Source of the DNA: Firmicutes bacterium CAG:341 | GTDB lineage: Bacteria; Bacillota; Clostridia; Oscillospirales; Acutalibacteraceae | Direction of reading: 5' to 3' | DNA: 64,000 nucleotides | Assembly: GCA_000434995.1 (NCBI GenBank) | Contig: FR895304.1 | Coordinates: 28,420-92,419, forward strand | Position numbers and translations under genes: made by a program | The notes under the pieces: model-generated | Databases searched by the model: none | The model's input: the letters and a program-made list of their open reading frames with translations, nothing else | Told to the model about the DNA's origin: nothing | Part shown: positions 26,613 to 39,013 of the stretch, piece by piece | Position numbering within the stretch: position 1 is the stretch's first letter | How the letters are laid out: the number at the start of each line of letters is the position of its first letter

Positions 26613-27968
26613 TTGATAAATTCAAAAGAAATTCTTGAAACAATAAGAATGATTCAAGATGAATGTCTTGACATAAGAACCACAACAATGGGCATTTCCC
26701 TTCTTGATTGCGGGGATACGGATATAGATAAATCCTGCCAAAAGGTTTATGACAAAATTTGCACCAAGGCTGAACATCTTGTATCAACAGGCGAGCAGAT
26801 TGAAAAGGAATACGGTATTCCTATTATAAATAAAAGGGTTAGCGTTACACCTATTGCAATAATGGCCGGTATCAGCGGCGGCGACCCTGTGAAATATGCA
26901 TTGGCACTTGAAAAAGCGGCGCAAACTATCGGCGTTAATTTCATCGGCGGTTACAGTGCACTTGTGCAAAAAGGTTTTGCGGCAGGCGACCTTGAGCTTA
27001 TCAACTCAATTCCGAGAGCTTTAGCCGAAACAGAGCATATTTGTTCATCGGTAAACATCGGTTCAACCAAAGCCGGAATAAATATGGATGCCGTTAAAAT
27101 TATGGGTCAAAAGGTTAAAGAAGCTGCCGAGCTTACAAAAGATAACGACTGCATTGCAGCCGGAAAGCTTGTAGTATTTTGCAACGCCCCTGAGGATAAT
27201 CCGTTTATGGCAGGTGCCTTCCACGGTGTCAGTGAACCTGACTGTGTAATAAATGTAGGTGTTTCAGGCCCCGGTGTTGTAAGAAGTGCTATCAGCAAAC
27301 ACCCTGATTATTCTGTAAATGAAATTGCAGAACTGATTAAAAAGACTGCATTTAAAATCACCCGTATGGGTCAGCTTGTGGGTGTGGAAGCATCAAGAAG
27401 GCTTGGTGTAGACTTCGGTATAGTTGACCTTTCACTTGCTCCTACCCCGGCAGTAGGTGACTCCGTTGCTCATATTCTTGAAGAAATCGGGCTTGAGCAG
27501 TGCGGCGGTGCTGGTACAACCGCTTGCCTTGCAATGCTTAACGACGCTGTTAAAAAAGGTGGCGTTATGGCATCATCAAGTGTCGGCGGTCTTTCAGGTG
27601 CATTTATCCCTGTCAGCGAAGATGCCGGTATGATTGACGCTGCAAGAAGCGGTGCACTCACGATTGAAAAACTTGAGGCTATGACGGCGGTATGCTCGGT
27701 AGGTCTTGATATGATTGTTATTCCGGGTGACACAAGTGCAGAAGTTATCAGCGGTATTATTGCAGATGAAGCTGCAATAGGTATGGTTAACTGCAAAACA
27801 ACAGCGGTCAGAGTTATTCCTGCAATCGGCAAAAACATTGGCGATGAACTTGAATTTGGCGGACTTTTAGGAAGCGGCCCGGTTATGAAAGTAAATACTA
27901 AATCTCCTGCGCAGTTTATTAACCGCGGCGGCAAAATTCCTGCTCCAATGCACAGCCTTAAAAACTAA
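26613..27968 (+). CDS. PFL family protein (UPF0210/DUF711)
   Basis: A 451-residue protein with UPF0210 hallmarks: [52 protein letters not shown] and C-terminal [16 protein letters not shown]. The fold resembles pyruvate formate-lyase/ribonucleotide reductase barrels, but no reaction has been proven. The start is TTG 26613, with GGAGGTG 5 bases upstream overlapping the ACT stop codon region. Confidence 0.92.
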   Translation: MINSKEILETIRMIQDECLDIRTTTMGISLLDCGDTDIDKSCQKVYDKICTKAEHLVSTGEQIEKEYGIPIINKRVSVTPIAIMAGISGGDPVKYALALEKAAQTIGVNFIGGYSALVQKGFAAGDLELINSIPRALAETEHICSSVNIGSTKAGINMDAVKIMGQKVKEAAELTKDNDCIAAGKLVVFCNAPEDNPFMAGAFHGVSEPDCVINVGVSGPGVVRSAISKHPDYSVNEIAELIKKTAFKITRMGQLVGVEASRRLGVDFGIVDLSLAPTPAVGDSVAHILEEIGLEQCGGAGTTACLAMLNDAVKKGGVMASSSVGGLSGAFIPVSEDAGMIDAARSGALTIEKLEAMTAVCSVGLDMIVIPGDTSAEVISGIIADEAAIGMVNCKTTAVRVIPAIGKNIGDELEFGGLLGSGPVMKVNTKSPAQFINRGGKIPAPMHSLKN

Positions 27969-27990
27969 AAATACATTTCTAAAAAAATTA

Positions 27991-28019
27991 AACCCTATCT
28001 GCGAGTGGCAGATAGGGTT
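27991..28019. terminator. Bidirectional terminator between PFL and lipoprotein genes
   Basis: Perfect 12-base stem (27991-28002 with 28008-28019), 5-base loop; ACTTTTTT follows on plus and TAATTTTTTT on minus. It serves the convergent genes ending at 27968 and 28026. Confidence 0.9.
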
Positions 28020-28025
28020 ACTTTT

Positions 28026-28529
28026 TTATTTAAAAACTATTTTGAAATCACTGTTTTTAAACGCAAGTGATTTTAAAGTTGAATTATCATTTTGCACGAG
28101 AATGAATTCACCGAAATTTGTTTTTCCTTCATATTTTACACCGCCGTCAATAATATGCAGTTTTGTGTTATCGTTTGAAAGAGCAGATATTACATCATAA
28201 ATAATAATTGCTGCATTTTCTTTTTCAAAATTTTCGCCTGAAATATCATATGAATAAGTGCTGTATTTAAAATTTACATTTTTTCCGTCATAAGTCATCA
28301 CAAGGCCGAGCGCATTTGTATTTTTAACAGTGATGGATACGCTCCCCTCTTTTTTACAAATTTCACATTCATATGAAAAATCCCCTGATGTAACCACAGC
28401 ATTTTGAGTAAAAGCCTTTGGTACTTCAGGGGTATTTATTTTAACCGAACACGAACTAAACATAAAAATTGAAATGATAAGTAAAATAAAGCCTAATGTT
28501 TTTTTCAAATAAATCTGTCCTTTATTCAA
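28026..28529 (-). CDS. Small lipoprotein, function unknown
   Basis: A 167-residue protein with a basic start, hydrophobic helix (LGFILLIISIFMFSS) and a lipobox FSSC at about residues 25-28, so it is probably acylated and cell-surface anchored. The mature part is a beta-rich domain (FSYECEICKKEGSVSITVKN ... GLVMTYDGKNVNFKY) with no family I recognise. It overlaps the nnr gene by 8 bases and is the last gene of the lacZ-acpS-nnr unit. Confidence 0.75.
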   Translation of the reverse strand: MNKGQIYLKKTLGFILLIISIFMFSSCSVKINTPEVPKAFTQNAVVTSGDFSYECEICKKEGSVSITVKNTNALGLVMTYDGKNVNFKYSTYSYDISGENFEKENAAIIIYDVISALSNDNTKLHIIDGGVKYEGKTNFGEFILVQNDNSTLKSLAFKNSDFKIVFK

Positions 28530-30030
28530 ATTCGGACATTAAAGCTCCCAAAACATAAATCATATCATCAACAGTCATACCGCGAGTTGAAATTTCCTGT
28601 GCCGCAATATCGCCGCATCTTCCGTGAATGTAAACCGCTGCTTTGCAGGCTTCAATAGGTGCAATACCCTGTGCTGCAAATGAGCCGATTATACCTGCAA
28701 GCATATCACCCGTACCGCCCATTGCCATACCGGGATTACCCGTTGTATTAAAATAGACATCCACACCGTTTGTAACGATAGTATTTGCACCTTTCAGCAC
28801 TATAATCACATCATTTTCCTTTGCAAATGCTTTTGCAACTTCAAGCCTATGTGAGCAAACATAATCAACGCTTTCACCGATAAGCCTTGCCATTTCGCCA
28901 GGGTGCGGAGTAATAATTAACGGAGCTTTTTTATCCTTTACTATATCTATGAAAGGAGCAACGGCATTTATACCATCGGCGTCAAGTATAACAGGCACTT
29001 CACTTGTTTTAATAATTTGGTCAACCACAACTTGAATATCATCATTATTACCAAGTCCGCAGCCTACAACCACGCTGTCTGCCCATTTTAAATCTTCAAA
29101 AACATCACCGAGCGCTCCTATTGAAATTGTTTTAGCTTCGTTTTCACAAAGAGGTTTAAATAAAGGCTGGGTTAAATGTGAAGTCATAACGGGATATATT
29201 GATTTCGGAAAAGCGCATTTTAAAAGGCCTACACCTGTTTTAAGTGCAGCTTTTGCACATATAACAGATGCACCCGGCATTAAATATGAGCCGCAAATAT
29301 TAAGCTGATGGCCGAACGAACCTTTATTTGAATTAAATTCACGCTTGGTAAAATTCTTTTTTATATCCTTTTTAGTAATAGTTTGCGGATAACCAGATTC
29401 ATAATGTTTTTCATCAATACCGATATTAACTGTATAAATCTTGCCGCAATATGCATTTGAAGGTGGCAACACATGAGCAAATTTTAATGTAGAAATTGCA
29501 ATAGTATAATCCGCCTTAACCGCATTTATCACCGAACCGTCGGTTGAATTTGTACCGCTTGGGGTATCAATGCTGACAACCTTTGCGTTACTGCTGTTAA
29601 TAAAATCAAAAACATCTTTAAACGGTGCTTTTGCTTCACCGTGAAAGCCTATTCCGAAAATGCAATCAACTATAATATCATAATTTTCAACATCAAGTTT
29701 TGTAAAGTTTATCACCTTTACACCATTGTTGATTGCTTTTTGATAATACATTTTCGGTTCATCAACAGTAGGCTCTTTATCACACAAAATTATATCTGTA
29801 AAAACATTTATTTTTTTAAGCAAATCGGCTATCACAAAGCCATCACCGGCATTTTTACCGTTGCCGCAAAATACTCCAACCCTACTGTTTGCAAGACTTT
29901 CGCCAAATATTTTGCATATTTTTTCAAAGCAAGTTGTTCCTGCTTTCAGCATAAGCTCAGCTTCGGTTGAATCTGACTCAAAAGTTCTTGTTTCAACTGC
30001 TTTAATCTGTTTTGCTGTTAATATCCTCAT
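28522..30030 (-). CDS. nnr: Bifunctional NAD(P)H-hydrate epimerase/dehydratase
   Basis: Repairs hydrated NAD(P)H. The N-terminal YjeF domain (about 1-215) interconverts R and S epimers, and the C-terminal ribokinase-like domain (about 225-495) dehydrates the S form using ADP. Seen: VGVFCGNGKNAGDGFVIADL, FGIGFHG, DTPSGTNSTDG; then SFGHQLNICGSYLMPGA, VVVGCGLGNND, LIITPHPGEMARLIG and the catalytic NPGMAMGGTGDMLAGIIGS. 502 residues is typical for the fused enzyme. Confidence 0.95.
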   Translation of the reverse strand: MRILTAKQIKAVETRTFESDSTEAELMLKAGTTCFEKICKIFGESLANSRVGVFCGNGKNAGDGFVIADLLKKINVFTDIILCDKEPTVDEPKMYYQKAINNGVKVINFTKLDVENYDIIVDCIFGIGFHGEAKAPFKDVFDFINSSNAKVVSIDTPSGTNSTDGSVINAVKADYTIAISTLKFAHVLPPSNAYCGKIYTVNIGIDEKHYESGYPQTITKKDIKKNFTKREFNSNKGSFGHQLNICGSYLMPGASVICAKAALKTGVGLLKCAFPKSIYPVMTSHLTQPLFKPLCENEAKTISIGALGDVFEDLKWADSVVVGCGLGNNDDIQVVVDQIIKTSEVPVILDADGINAVAPFIDIVKDKKAPLIITPHPGEMARLIGESVDYVCSHRLEVAKAFAKENDVIIVLKGANTIVTNGVDVYFNTTGNPGMAMGGTGDMLAGIIGSFAAQGIAPIEACKAAVYIHGRCGDIAAQEISTRGMTVDDMIYVLGALMSEFE

Positions 30031-30067
30031 AATAACACCGCCTGTATTAGTGTAAAGTGTTTTTGCT

Positions 30068-30379
30068 TTACCACAATATTACTGTTGCAACTGCATATTC
30101 ACCGTCGTGTGAAATTGATATATCACTGCTATCTATACCGCAGAGGTGCGGTTTACCGTTTTCATCGTGCCCAATTTCCACATCTGTCAGCGGAAACTTA
30201 AGCCCCGTTCCAAGTGCCTTAAAATAAGCTTCTTTACCTGCAAATATTCCGGCAAAGTTTTCAGCTTTTTTGCAATAAGCTCTTTCGTTTTCGGTAAAAA
30301 CCTTATTTAAAAATGATTGACTTTTAATACTTTTTTCAATCCTTGATATTTTAACAATATCGATTCCTATTTTATACAT
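30068..30379 (-). CDS. acpS: Holo-[acyl-carrier-protein] synthase
   Basis: Transfers phosphopantetheine from CoA to acyl carrier protein. The metal-binding Asp (GIDIVKISRIE) and the GKEAYFKALGTGL motif are present, and the C-terminal SISHDGEYAVATVI is standard. At 103 residues it is slightly shorter than the usual 115-125. It begins directly at the end of lacZ, so a likely essential lipid enzyme appears to depend on the lacZ transcript. Confidence 0.93.
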   Translation of the reverse strand: MYKIGIDIVKISRIEKSIKSQSFLNKVFTENERAYCKKAENFAGIFAGKEAYFKALGTGLKFPLTDVEIGHDENGKPHLCGIDSSDISISHDGEYAVATVILW

Positions 30380-33367
30380 TTATTCACCTATCGGTTTAAC
30401 CACAAAACTTAACTTCTTGCCTGAAAGTGAACCCACCCTATCCTTTTTATCGGGAAGCGGACCGCAAGCATTTGAGCCTGCACCTAAAACAGATGAGTCG
30501 ATATTCACGCAGGTAGTCGGCAAATCAACTAAATCATCCCTATGCATTGCTTTTGCCCACTGATTTGAAGTGTAATGACTTGCAGAAAAAATAAAAGGTT
30601 TATTTACAGCTTCAAATCTTAATCCAAAGCCTGAAGCATTTGTAATCTCTGCAAAGCGAACATCACATCTTGTCGCACTTTCCTGTGGTTTAATATAATC
30701 TTCTTTAAGTTTATCAACTGTTGTTTGATAAACTTTATTTATTGTATGTTCCTTATAATCCGGCAAATTAACATCTTCACCCAAACCGAAATATTTAATA
30801 TTTTCATATTCCTTCGGCATTTCAAGCATAACACCAAAGCGAGGCAACAGCTTGACAGCACCGCCACCCAAGCAATTTACATCAACCGAAATATTACCGT
30901 TTGGATAAATTGTATATTTAATTTGAGTATTTGCAACTGGAAGAATACAATTTGCAAGGGATTTAATATTAGTTGTAACCACAATATTATCACCATTATC
31001 TGTAAAGTTACTGCCTTTACAGATATTTGATGTATTTTGAAGTCCCATTGTATGCCAGTATTTGCAAATATTTCTGTCATTATCAAGCGGAGCGCGATAA
31101 AATGCAGGTGCAAAGCCTTTAAAATCACCGAGAGGAAATGAATTTATCATTTCGTGATTTTTATAAATATATGAAGTAATAAATCCGGTAGATTTATCAA
31201 ATATCATTGAACCATTATCAAAAGTGATATAAAGTTTATTTTCGCTAGGTTTTACGGCGGTTTTACCGTCAGAATTTATATCTGCACTCAGCTTACCCTC
31301 ACTTAAAATAATTTGCTCACTTGCAATTAAGAAATCACCTGCTAAATATTCAAACACAACCGAATTATGATTATCCTTTTCAAGCTCAAGCGAGTCAATT
31401 TCATACTCCTGACTTGACTGAGGTGCAATATTTACATCAAATGTGCTTGAATATGTTTCAACTCCGTTTGTAAAGTAGGTATACTTTACACTCAACGCTG
31501 CATTTTCAAAATAATTATGGTTGAAAAATTGATATCTGTTATCTGCAATTTTGCGGCATCTGACAGGGCGATAGCAATTTTTCATTTGCTTTGCGCCTGA
31601 ATGCGGTGTCCTGTCCGGAAAGAAAAGGCCGTCCATACAGAAATTGCCATCGTGCTTTTCTTCACCATGGTCACCGCCGTAAGTGTATTTAACTTTTTCA
31701 TTTTCGTGGTAAACAGCATGGTCTGCAAATTCCCATATGCAACCGCCAAGCATATTATCTGAAGAATAAAAGCATTTTACATATCTTTCAAGTTCGCCTG
31801 CACCAACTCCCATTGCATGCGCATATTCACAAAGGAAAAATGGCTTTTTACGATACTTCGGCAATTTGCCCTTTGCAATTTTTTCACACATAATCGGCCA
31901 TGCGTACATATGCGAAATAACATCATATGCAAAGCGTGGAGTTCTGCACACACCCTCATAATGAATAGGAAGCGTTGATAACTTTTTAAGTTCATCATAG
32001 CAATAATCTTGGTTAAGATAGCCGTGTGATTCATTTCCGAGCGACCACATTGTGATTGACGGATGATTCTTATCACGGGCATACATTCTGTAAACCCTAT
32101 CCCAATAATGTTGCTGCCAATCTTTATTATGTGAGCAAGCACCCGGCCTATGAAGTTCGGTTTCACAGCCGTGAGTTTCAATATCAGCTTCATCAATTAC
32201 ATATATTCCGTATTCATCACATAAATCAAGAAAAGTAGGGTCAGGCGGATAATGAGATGTACGAATACAGTTAGCATTATATTGCTTTACAAGGCTGACA
32301 TCGAGTTCCATATCTTCAACTGACATCACATATCCCGTTTTAGCGTTGGTATCGTGGTGATTTACACCCAAAAGTTTAATAGGCTCATTATTAAACAAAA
32401 ACTTATTGCCGATTATTTCAACATTTTTAAAGCCAATGTTTTTTCTTACAACTTCAATAACATCTTTGCCCTTTGAAAGAATAATTACCAAATCATATAG
32501 ATAAGGGCATTCGGCTGACCACTTGTGAACATCAAGATTATCAAAACTGATTTTTTCAATATTTGACGGTGATACATTAACAGATTTTGATGATACAATC
32601 TCACCGTCATCATAAAGCGAAACAGACAACACACAATCGTCGCTAATTTTTAATGATGGCAAAAAATCAAGAGAAAATGAACTTTTGAAACTGATTTTAG
32701 CTTCAAAATCATAAATAGAGTTGTTCCCCGTTTTATAAAGCAAAACATCACGGAAAATACCGTTAGAGCGAAACATATCCTGCGCTTCAAGATATGTACT
32801 GTTAGTCCATTTATGGTTTTGAACTACAATTTCATTTTTACCCTTAACAAGAAAATCATTAAGTTCAAATTCAGCGGTATTGTGGCTGCCCTCACTGTAA
32901 CCTACATATTTACCGTTACAAAAAAGTTCAAGTGAACCTGCAACACCTAAAAATGCCAAAGTATAGTTTAAATCAAGATTATCAATATCAATAAATCTGC
33001 GATAAATGCCCACCGGGCAATCTTCAGGTATATGCGGCGGATTAGGCTTAAATTGGTATCTGGTATTTACATAATAAGGCTTTTCATAACCCGTATATTG
33101 CCACATTGAAGGAACATTTACTTTATCAAATTTAATTTTTTCTGTATCAAAAAAATTATCCACCATTTTGCAATTTGAATAATATACAAAATCCCATTCA
33201 CCCGAAAGACATTCAACACGGGAGGATGAATATCTTTCATTTCTAATATCTGTTTTTGCAAGTTCATCAAGATTTGCAAAAGGAATAAAGTAAGAACGCG
33301 GAATCATAATATTTTCCCTGAACTTACTAAAATCACAAAAATTACCTGTTTTTAAATTGTACTGCAT
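30380..33367 (-). CDS. lacZ: Beta-galactosidase, glycoside hydrolase family 2
   Basis: A 995-residue LacZ-type enzyme hydrolysing beta-galactosides such as lactose; no signal peptide, so cytoplasmic. Domain order: jelly-roll sugar-binding, two Ig-like domains, TIM barrel, and C-terminal Bgal_small_N (from about 720). The acid/base Glu is in WSLGNESHG (about 447) and the nucleophile Glu in FLCEYAHAMG (about 515). IRTSHYPPDPTFLDLCDEYG is also typical. AAGGGG lies 8 bases before the ATG. galE at 41.7 kb and the aldose-epimerase-like gene at 59.1 kb could feed the released galactose into metabolism, though they are not linked in an operon. Confidence 0.95.
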   Translation of the reverse strand: MQYNLKTGNFCDFSKFRENIMIPRSYFIPFANLDELAKTDIRNERYSSSRVECLSGEWDFVYYSNCKMVDNFFDTEKIKFDKVNVPSMWQYTGYEKPYYVNTRYQFKPNPPHIPEDCPVGIYRRFIDIDNLDLNYTLAFLGVAGSLELFCNGKYVGYSEGSHNTAEFELNDFLVKGKNEIVVQNHKWTNSTYLEAQDMFRSNGIFRDVLLYKTGNNSIYDFEAKISFKSSFSLDFLPSLKISDDCVLSVSLYDDGEIVSSKSVNVSPSNIEKISFDNLDVHKWSAECPYLYDLVIILSKGKDVIEVVRKNIGFKNVEIIGNKFLFNNEPIKLLGVNHHDTNAKTGYVMSVEDMELDVSLVKQYNANCIRTSHYPPDPTFLDLCDEYGIYVIDEADIETHGCETELHRPGACSHNKDWQQHYWDRVYRMYARDKNHPSITMWSLGNESHGYLNQDYCYDELKKLSTLPIHYEGVCRTPRFAYDVISHMYAWPIMCEKIAKGKLPKYRKKPFFLCEYAHAMGVGAGELERYVKCFYSSDNMLGGCIWEFADHAVYHENEKVKYTYGGDHGEEKHDGNFCMDGLFFPDRTPHSGAKQMKNCYRPVRCRKIADNRYQFFNHNYFENAALSVKYTYFTNGVETYSSTFDVNIAPQSSQEYEIDSLELEKDNHNSVVFEYLAGDFLIASEQIILSEGKLSADINSDGKTAVKPSENKLYITFDNGSMIFDKSTGFITSYIYKNHEMINSFPLGDFKGFAPAFYRAPLDNDRNICKYWHTMGLQNTSNICKGSNFTDNGDNIVVTTNIKSLANCILPVANTQIKYTIYPNGNISVDVNCLGGGAVKLLPRFGVMLEMPKEYENIKYFGLGEDVNLPDYKEHTINKVYQTTVDKLKEDYIKPQESATRCDVRFAEITNASGFGLRFEAVNKPFIFSASHYTSNQWAKAMHRDDLVDLPTTCVNIDSSVLGAGSNACGPLPDKKDRVGSLSGKKLSFVVKPIGE

Positions 33368-33395
33368 AATTTTCCCCTTAAATGTAATTATATCT

Positions 33396-33424
33396 ATTAT
33401 ACAATAAAGAAATATAATTTACAA
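33396..33424 (-). promoter_or_regulatory. Promoter of the lacZ operon
   Basis: TTGTAA (33419-33424) and TATAAT (33396-33401) on the minus strand, spacer 17 bases, about 30 bases before lacZ. I see no obvious operator palindrome or cre-like site. Confidence 0.7.
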
Positions 33425-33446
33425 GAATAGGATTTTTACACAAAAG

Positions 33447-33481
33447 AACGACTGAAACCAAATTACTTGATTTCAGTCGTT
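33447..33481 (-). terminator. Terminator of the ATP synthase operon
   Basis: Eleven-base stem (33447-33457 with 33471-33481), 13-base loop, five bases after the atpC stop; CTTTTG follows on the minus strand. Confidence 0.8.
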
Positions 33482-33486
33482 TTTTA

Positions 33487-33900
33487 TTACATAGTATATC
33501 TGCTTTTAACTTTAAGTCTCTCCATAGCACGAGAAAGGTTAGCTTTAGAGTGATAATATTCAAGAAGAGAATGCTTTTGGCGAAGTTCTTCTTCAGCTCT
33601 CATTTGAGCTTCTTTTGCACGGCGCTCATTGATTTCTTCAGGAAGTTCTGCCGAAATACAAACAAGTGTTGCAACATTATCAAGAAACTCAAGAAAACCG
33701 CTGCCTACAAATGCGTTGATTTTTTTACCGTTTGCATCAACAATCTTCATTTCGCCGAATTCAATAGGCACAACACAATTTTCATGCTTTGCAAGATAAG
33801 CTTCGCAGCCTCCGTTAAGCCTTGGAATAGAAAGGCTTTGAGCCTCACCGTCAAAAAAGACTTTATTAGACGCAATTATTTTAAGTTGAAAAGTATTCAT
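33487..33900 (-). CDS. atpC: ATP synthase epsilon subunit
   Basis: Central-stalk subunit that couples rotor to c-ring and can inhibit ATP hydrolysis. 137 residues: an N-terminal beta-sandwich (FQLKIIASNKVFFDGEAQSLSIP ... GSGFLEFLDNVATLVC) and a C-terminal helical pair (EINERRAKEAQMRAEEELRQKHSLLEYYHSKANLSRAMERLKV). Last gene of the operon, ahead of the terminator. Confidence 0.93.
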   Translation of the reverse strand: MNTFQLKIIASNKVFFDGEAQSLSIPRLNGGCEAYLAKHENCVVPIEFGEMKIVDANGKKINAFVGSGFLEFLDNVATLVCISAELPEEINERRAKEAQMRAEEELRQKHSLLEYYHSKANLSRAMERLKVKSRYTM

Positions 33901-33909
33901 ATAATCACC

Positions 33910-36199
<2,290 letters not shown>

Positions 36200-36201
36200 T
36201 A

Positions 36202-38223
36202 TTAACCCTCTTGATAACTCTTTTTAAATTCGTCTATTGCCTCTAAAATCTGCTCTCTTGTATCATCATCAAGCACTTTTGTTTGCTCAATTGTATTAAC
36301 AAGGGAACTGTGATTTTCATTCATATATTCAAGCATTTCATTTTGGAATTTCTTTATTTGCTCAGTAGGAACATCCATAAACTTCTTTCCTGTTGCACCG
36401 ACAAGAGTAAATACCATATCGGCAAGTGAAAGCGGATGACCGAGCGGTTGCTTAAGAAGTTCCATAAGTCCCTTACCATAAGTAAGGCCTGCCTTTGTTT
36501 CTTCATCAAGGTCAGATGAAAACTGGGTAAACACTTCCATTTCACGAAACTGTGCCAAATCAATACGAAGTGAACCTGCTGCTTTTTTCATAGCTTTTGT
36601 TTGCGCTGCACCACCAACACGGGATACAGAAAGGCCGACATTTACAGCCGGGCGCATACCGCTGAAGAACAAGTCACTTTCAAGGAAGATTTGACCGTCT
36701 GTAATAGAAATTACATTAGTAGGAATGTATGCAGATACATCGCCTGCCTGAGTTTCGATAATAGGAAGAGCAGTAATTGAACCACCGCCGAGTTCATCTG
36801 TAAGACGGCTTGAACGCTCAAGAAGTCTTGAGTGAAGATAGAATACATCACCCGGATAAGCTTCACGGCCCGGGCTTCTTTCAAGCAAAAGTGAAAGCGC
36901 ACGGTAAGCTACTGCGTGCTTGCTTAAATCATCATATACAATAAGGCAATCTTTACCCTGATGCATAAAGTATTCGGCAATTGCTGTTGCAGAATACGGT
37001 GATATATACTGAAGAGATGCAGGTTCACTTGCTGTTGAGCAAACAACAATTGTGTAATCCATAGCACCTGCTTTTTCAAGTGTATTTACAAGCTTTGCAA
37101 CACTTGAAGCTTTTTGGCCGATTGCATTATAGATACAAATAACATCTTTACCCTTTTGGTTAAGAATAGTATCAAGTGCAATTGAAGTTTTACCTGTTTG
37201 CCTATCCCCAATGATAAGTTCACGCTGGCCCCTACCGATTGGAAACATTGAGTCGATTGAGAGAATACCGGTTGCAAGCGGAGTATCTACACTCTGGCGG
37301 TCAACAATAGAAGGAGCAGGCTGCTCAACCGGGCGGTAACCATCAGCCTTAATTTCACCTTTACCGTCAATAGGCTCACCAAGTGAATTTACAATTCTGC
37401 CGATAAATCCTTCACCTACCGGCACACCGGCTTTCTTATGTGTTCTTTTAACTTTAGTTCCCTGTTCAACACCCGAATCGCTGTCAAAAAGAATAACACC
37501 GATTTGATGCCTTTTAATATCCTGAACCATACCTTTTACGCCATTTTCAAAAACGACTATTTCGCCGTACATAGCGTGGTCAAGGCCATGGATTGTAGCA
37601 ATTCCGTCACCAACACGAACTACTGTACCGATTTCTTCACTGTTAGTTCGAAGTTCAAAATCACTAATATCTTTTTTAAGAACAGCAAGTACATTTTCGC
37701 TTGTTACAGCACTGTTTCTTGCTGAATCCATAACTTTTTGCTTAATGCTGTCAAGCTTTGTTTTAATAGAAAAATCGTACTGCTTATCGCCGATAGTAAC
37801 TATAAAACCACCGATAATTGAATCGTCTTTAACAATCTTGATTTGAGCATCATCAGCATTTTCCTGCTTTAAAACAAATTCTTTAATACCTTTTAACTGC
37901 TCGTCATTAGGTTCTGTTACGCAGGTAATAGTTGCATTTGCAACATTGTTTTGCTTATTGAGAGCTGAAATATAAGCCTCAATTATTTCGCCTAAACTGT
38001 CAATCTTACCGTTTGCTGCAAGGTCTGCAATAAAATCTTTAACTGACGGAGCAAAAAGCTCTTTTGTTACATTCTTCTTTTCTTCAAGTGTAACATTAGG
38101 GTCGTTAAAAATATCCTTGAGTTCCTTGTTAGATTTAACAGTGTTTAAAGCTTCTTCCAAGCTTGACACACTTGCGTGAGCAGAAAACAGTGCGTCAAGA
38201 TATTTTTCAATATTTTGAATCAT
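36202..38223 (-). CDS. atpHA: Fused ATP synthase delta-alpha subunit
   Basis: One open frame of 673 residues holds two normally separate subunits. Residues 1 to about 164 are delta (OSCP): MIQNIEKYLDALFSAHA, LANGKIDSLGEIIEAY, and the C-terminal IIGGFIVTIGDKQYDFSIKTKLDSIKQK. From about 174 the alpha subunit follows: its N-terminal helix (SENVLAVLKKDISDFE), GTVVRVGDGIATIHGLD, Walker A GDRQTGKTSIALDT, and RPAVNVGLSVSRVGGAAQ. There is no stop and no linker. The only ATG at the joint (37731, residue 165) would give a normal 509-residue alpha, but no Shine-Dalgarno sequence precedes it in any frame. Delta normally occurs once and alpha three times per enzyme, so the fusion raises a stoichiometry problem. 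Gene order atpB-E-F-(HA)-G-D-C is otherwise standard. Confidence 0.93.
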   Translation of the reverse strand: MIQNIEKYLDALFSAHASVSSLEEALNTVKSNKELKDIFNDPNVTLEEKKNVTKELFAPSVKDFIADLAANGKIDSLGEIIEAYISALNKQNNVANATITCVTEPNDEQLKGIKEFVLKQENADDAQIKIVKDDSIIGGFIVTIGDKQYDFSIKTKLDSIKQKVMDSARNSAVTSENVLAVLKKDISDFELRTNSEEIGTVVRVGDGIATIHGLDHAMYGEIVVFENGVKGMVQDIKRHQIGVILFDSDSGVEQGTKVKRTHKKAGVPVGEGFIGRIVNSLGEPIDGKGEIKADGYRPVEQPAPSIVDRQSVDTPLATGILSIDSMFPIGRGQRELIIGDRQTGKTSIALDTILNQKGKDVICIYNAIGQKASSVAKLVNTLEKAGAMDYTIVVCSTASEPASLQYISPYSATAIAEYFMHQGKDCLIVYDDLSKHAVAYRALSLLLERSPGREAYPGDVFYLHSRLLERSSRLTDELGGGSITALPIIETQAGDVSAYIPTNVISITDGQIFLESDLFFSGMRPAVNVGLSVSRVGGAAQTKAMKKAAGSLRIDLAQFREMEVFTQFSSDLDEETKAGLTYGKGLMELLKQPLGHPLSLADMVFTLVGATGKKFMDVPTEQIKKFQNEMLEYMNENHSSLVNTIEQTKVLDDDTREQILEAIDEFKKSYQEG

Positions 38224-38705
38224 TATTTATCACTGCTTTCATTTAAAAATTCATCATAGAGCATTTTATCAGTTTCAGCTGAAACTTCCTTTTCAACAAC
38301 TTTTGTAGCTGTTTGCATTGCAAGCTCTGCGATTTGCTGCTTAACTGCAAGGCGTGCCTTTTCGCTTTCAAGTTCTGATGCTTTTTTGGCATCTGTCTTG
38401 ATTTTTGTTGCATCTGTATTTGCACGGGCAACAATTTTGTCATATTCAGCCTTGGCATTATTTCTTGCTTCAGCCAAAATTTGCTTCTTTTCATCTTCAA
38501 CGCCGGAGAGCTGTGACTGATATTCAGCCTGAAGCTCATCGGCTTTCTTTTCTTTATCTTCAGCTGCCTTGAACTGACCTTCAATCAATTCTTTACGCTT
38601 ATCAAGTGTTTTCTTAATAGGTTTAAATAAAAACAGTTTCATAAGCACAAAAAAGATAATAAGGTTAATCAAGGTCCAAAGAATATTTATGTCAAATTTT
38701 AACAT
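38223..38705 (-). CDS. atpF: ATP synthase b subunit
   Basis: Peripheral stalk subunit. 160 residues: one N-terminal membrane helix (INILWTLINLIIFFVLMKLFLF) then a long charged coiled coil (KKTLDKRKELIEGQFKAAEDKEKKADELQ ...). Its stop overlaps the start of the delta-alpha gene by one base. As a partner of delta it is directly affected by that fusion. Confidence 0.94.
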   Translation of the reverse strand: MLKFDINILWTLINLIIFFVLMKLFLFKPIKKTLDKRKELIEGQFKAAEDKEKKADELQAEYQSQLSGVEDEKKQILAEARNNAKAEYDKIVARANTDATKIKTDAKKASELESEKARLAVKQQIAELAMQTATKVVEKEVSAETDKMLYDEFLNESSDK

Positions 38706-38752
38706 TATAATTATGGTCCTTTCTCATCAAACTGTTTTTGATTAAAACTGTT

Positions 38753-39007
<255 letters not shown>

Positions 39008-39013
39008 TTATAT

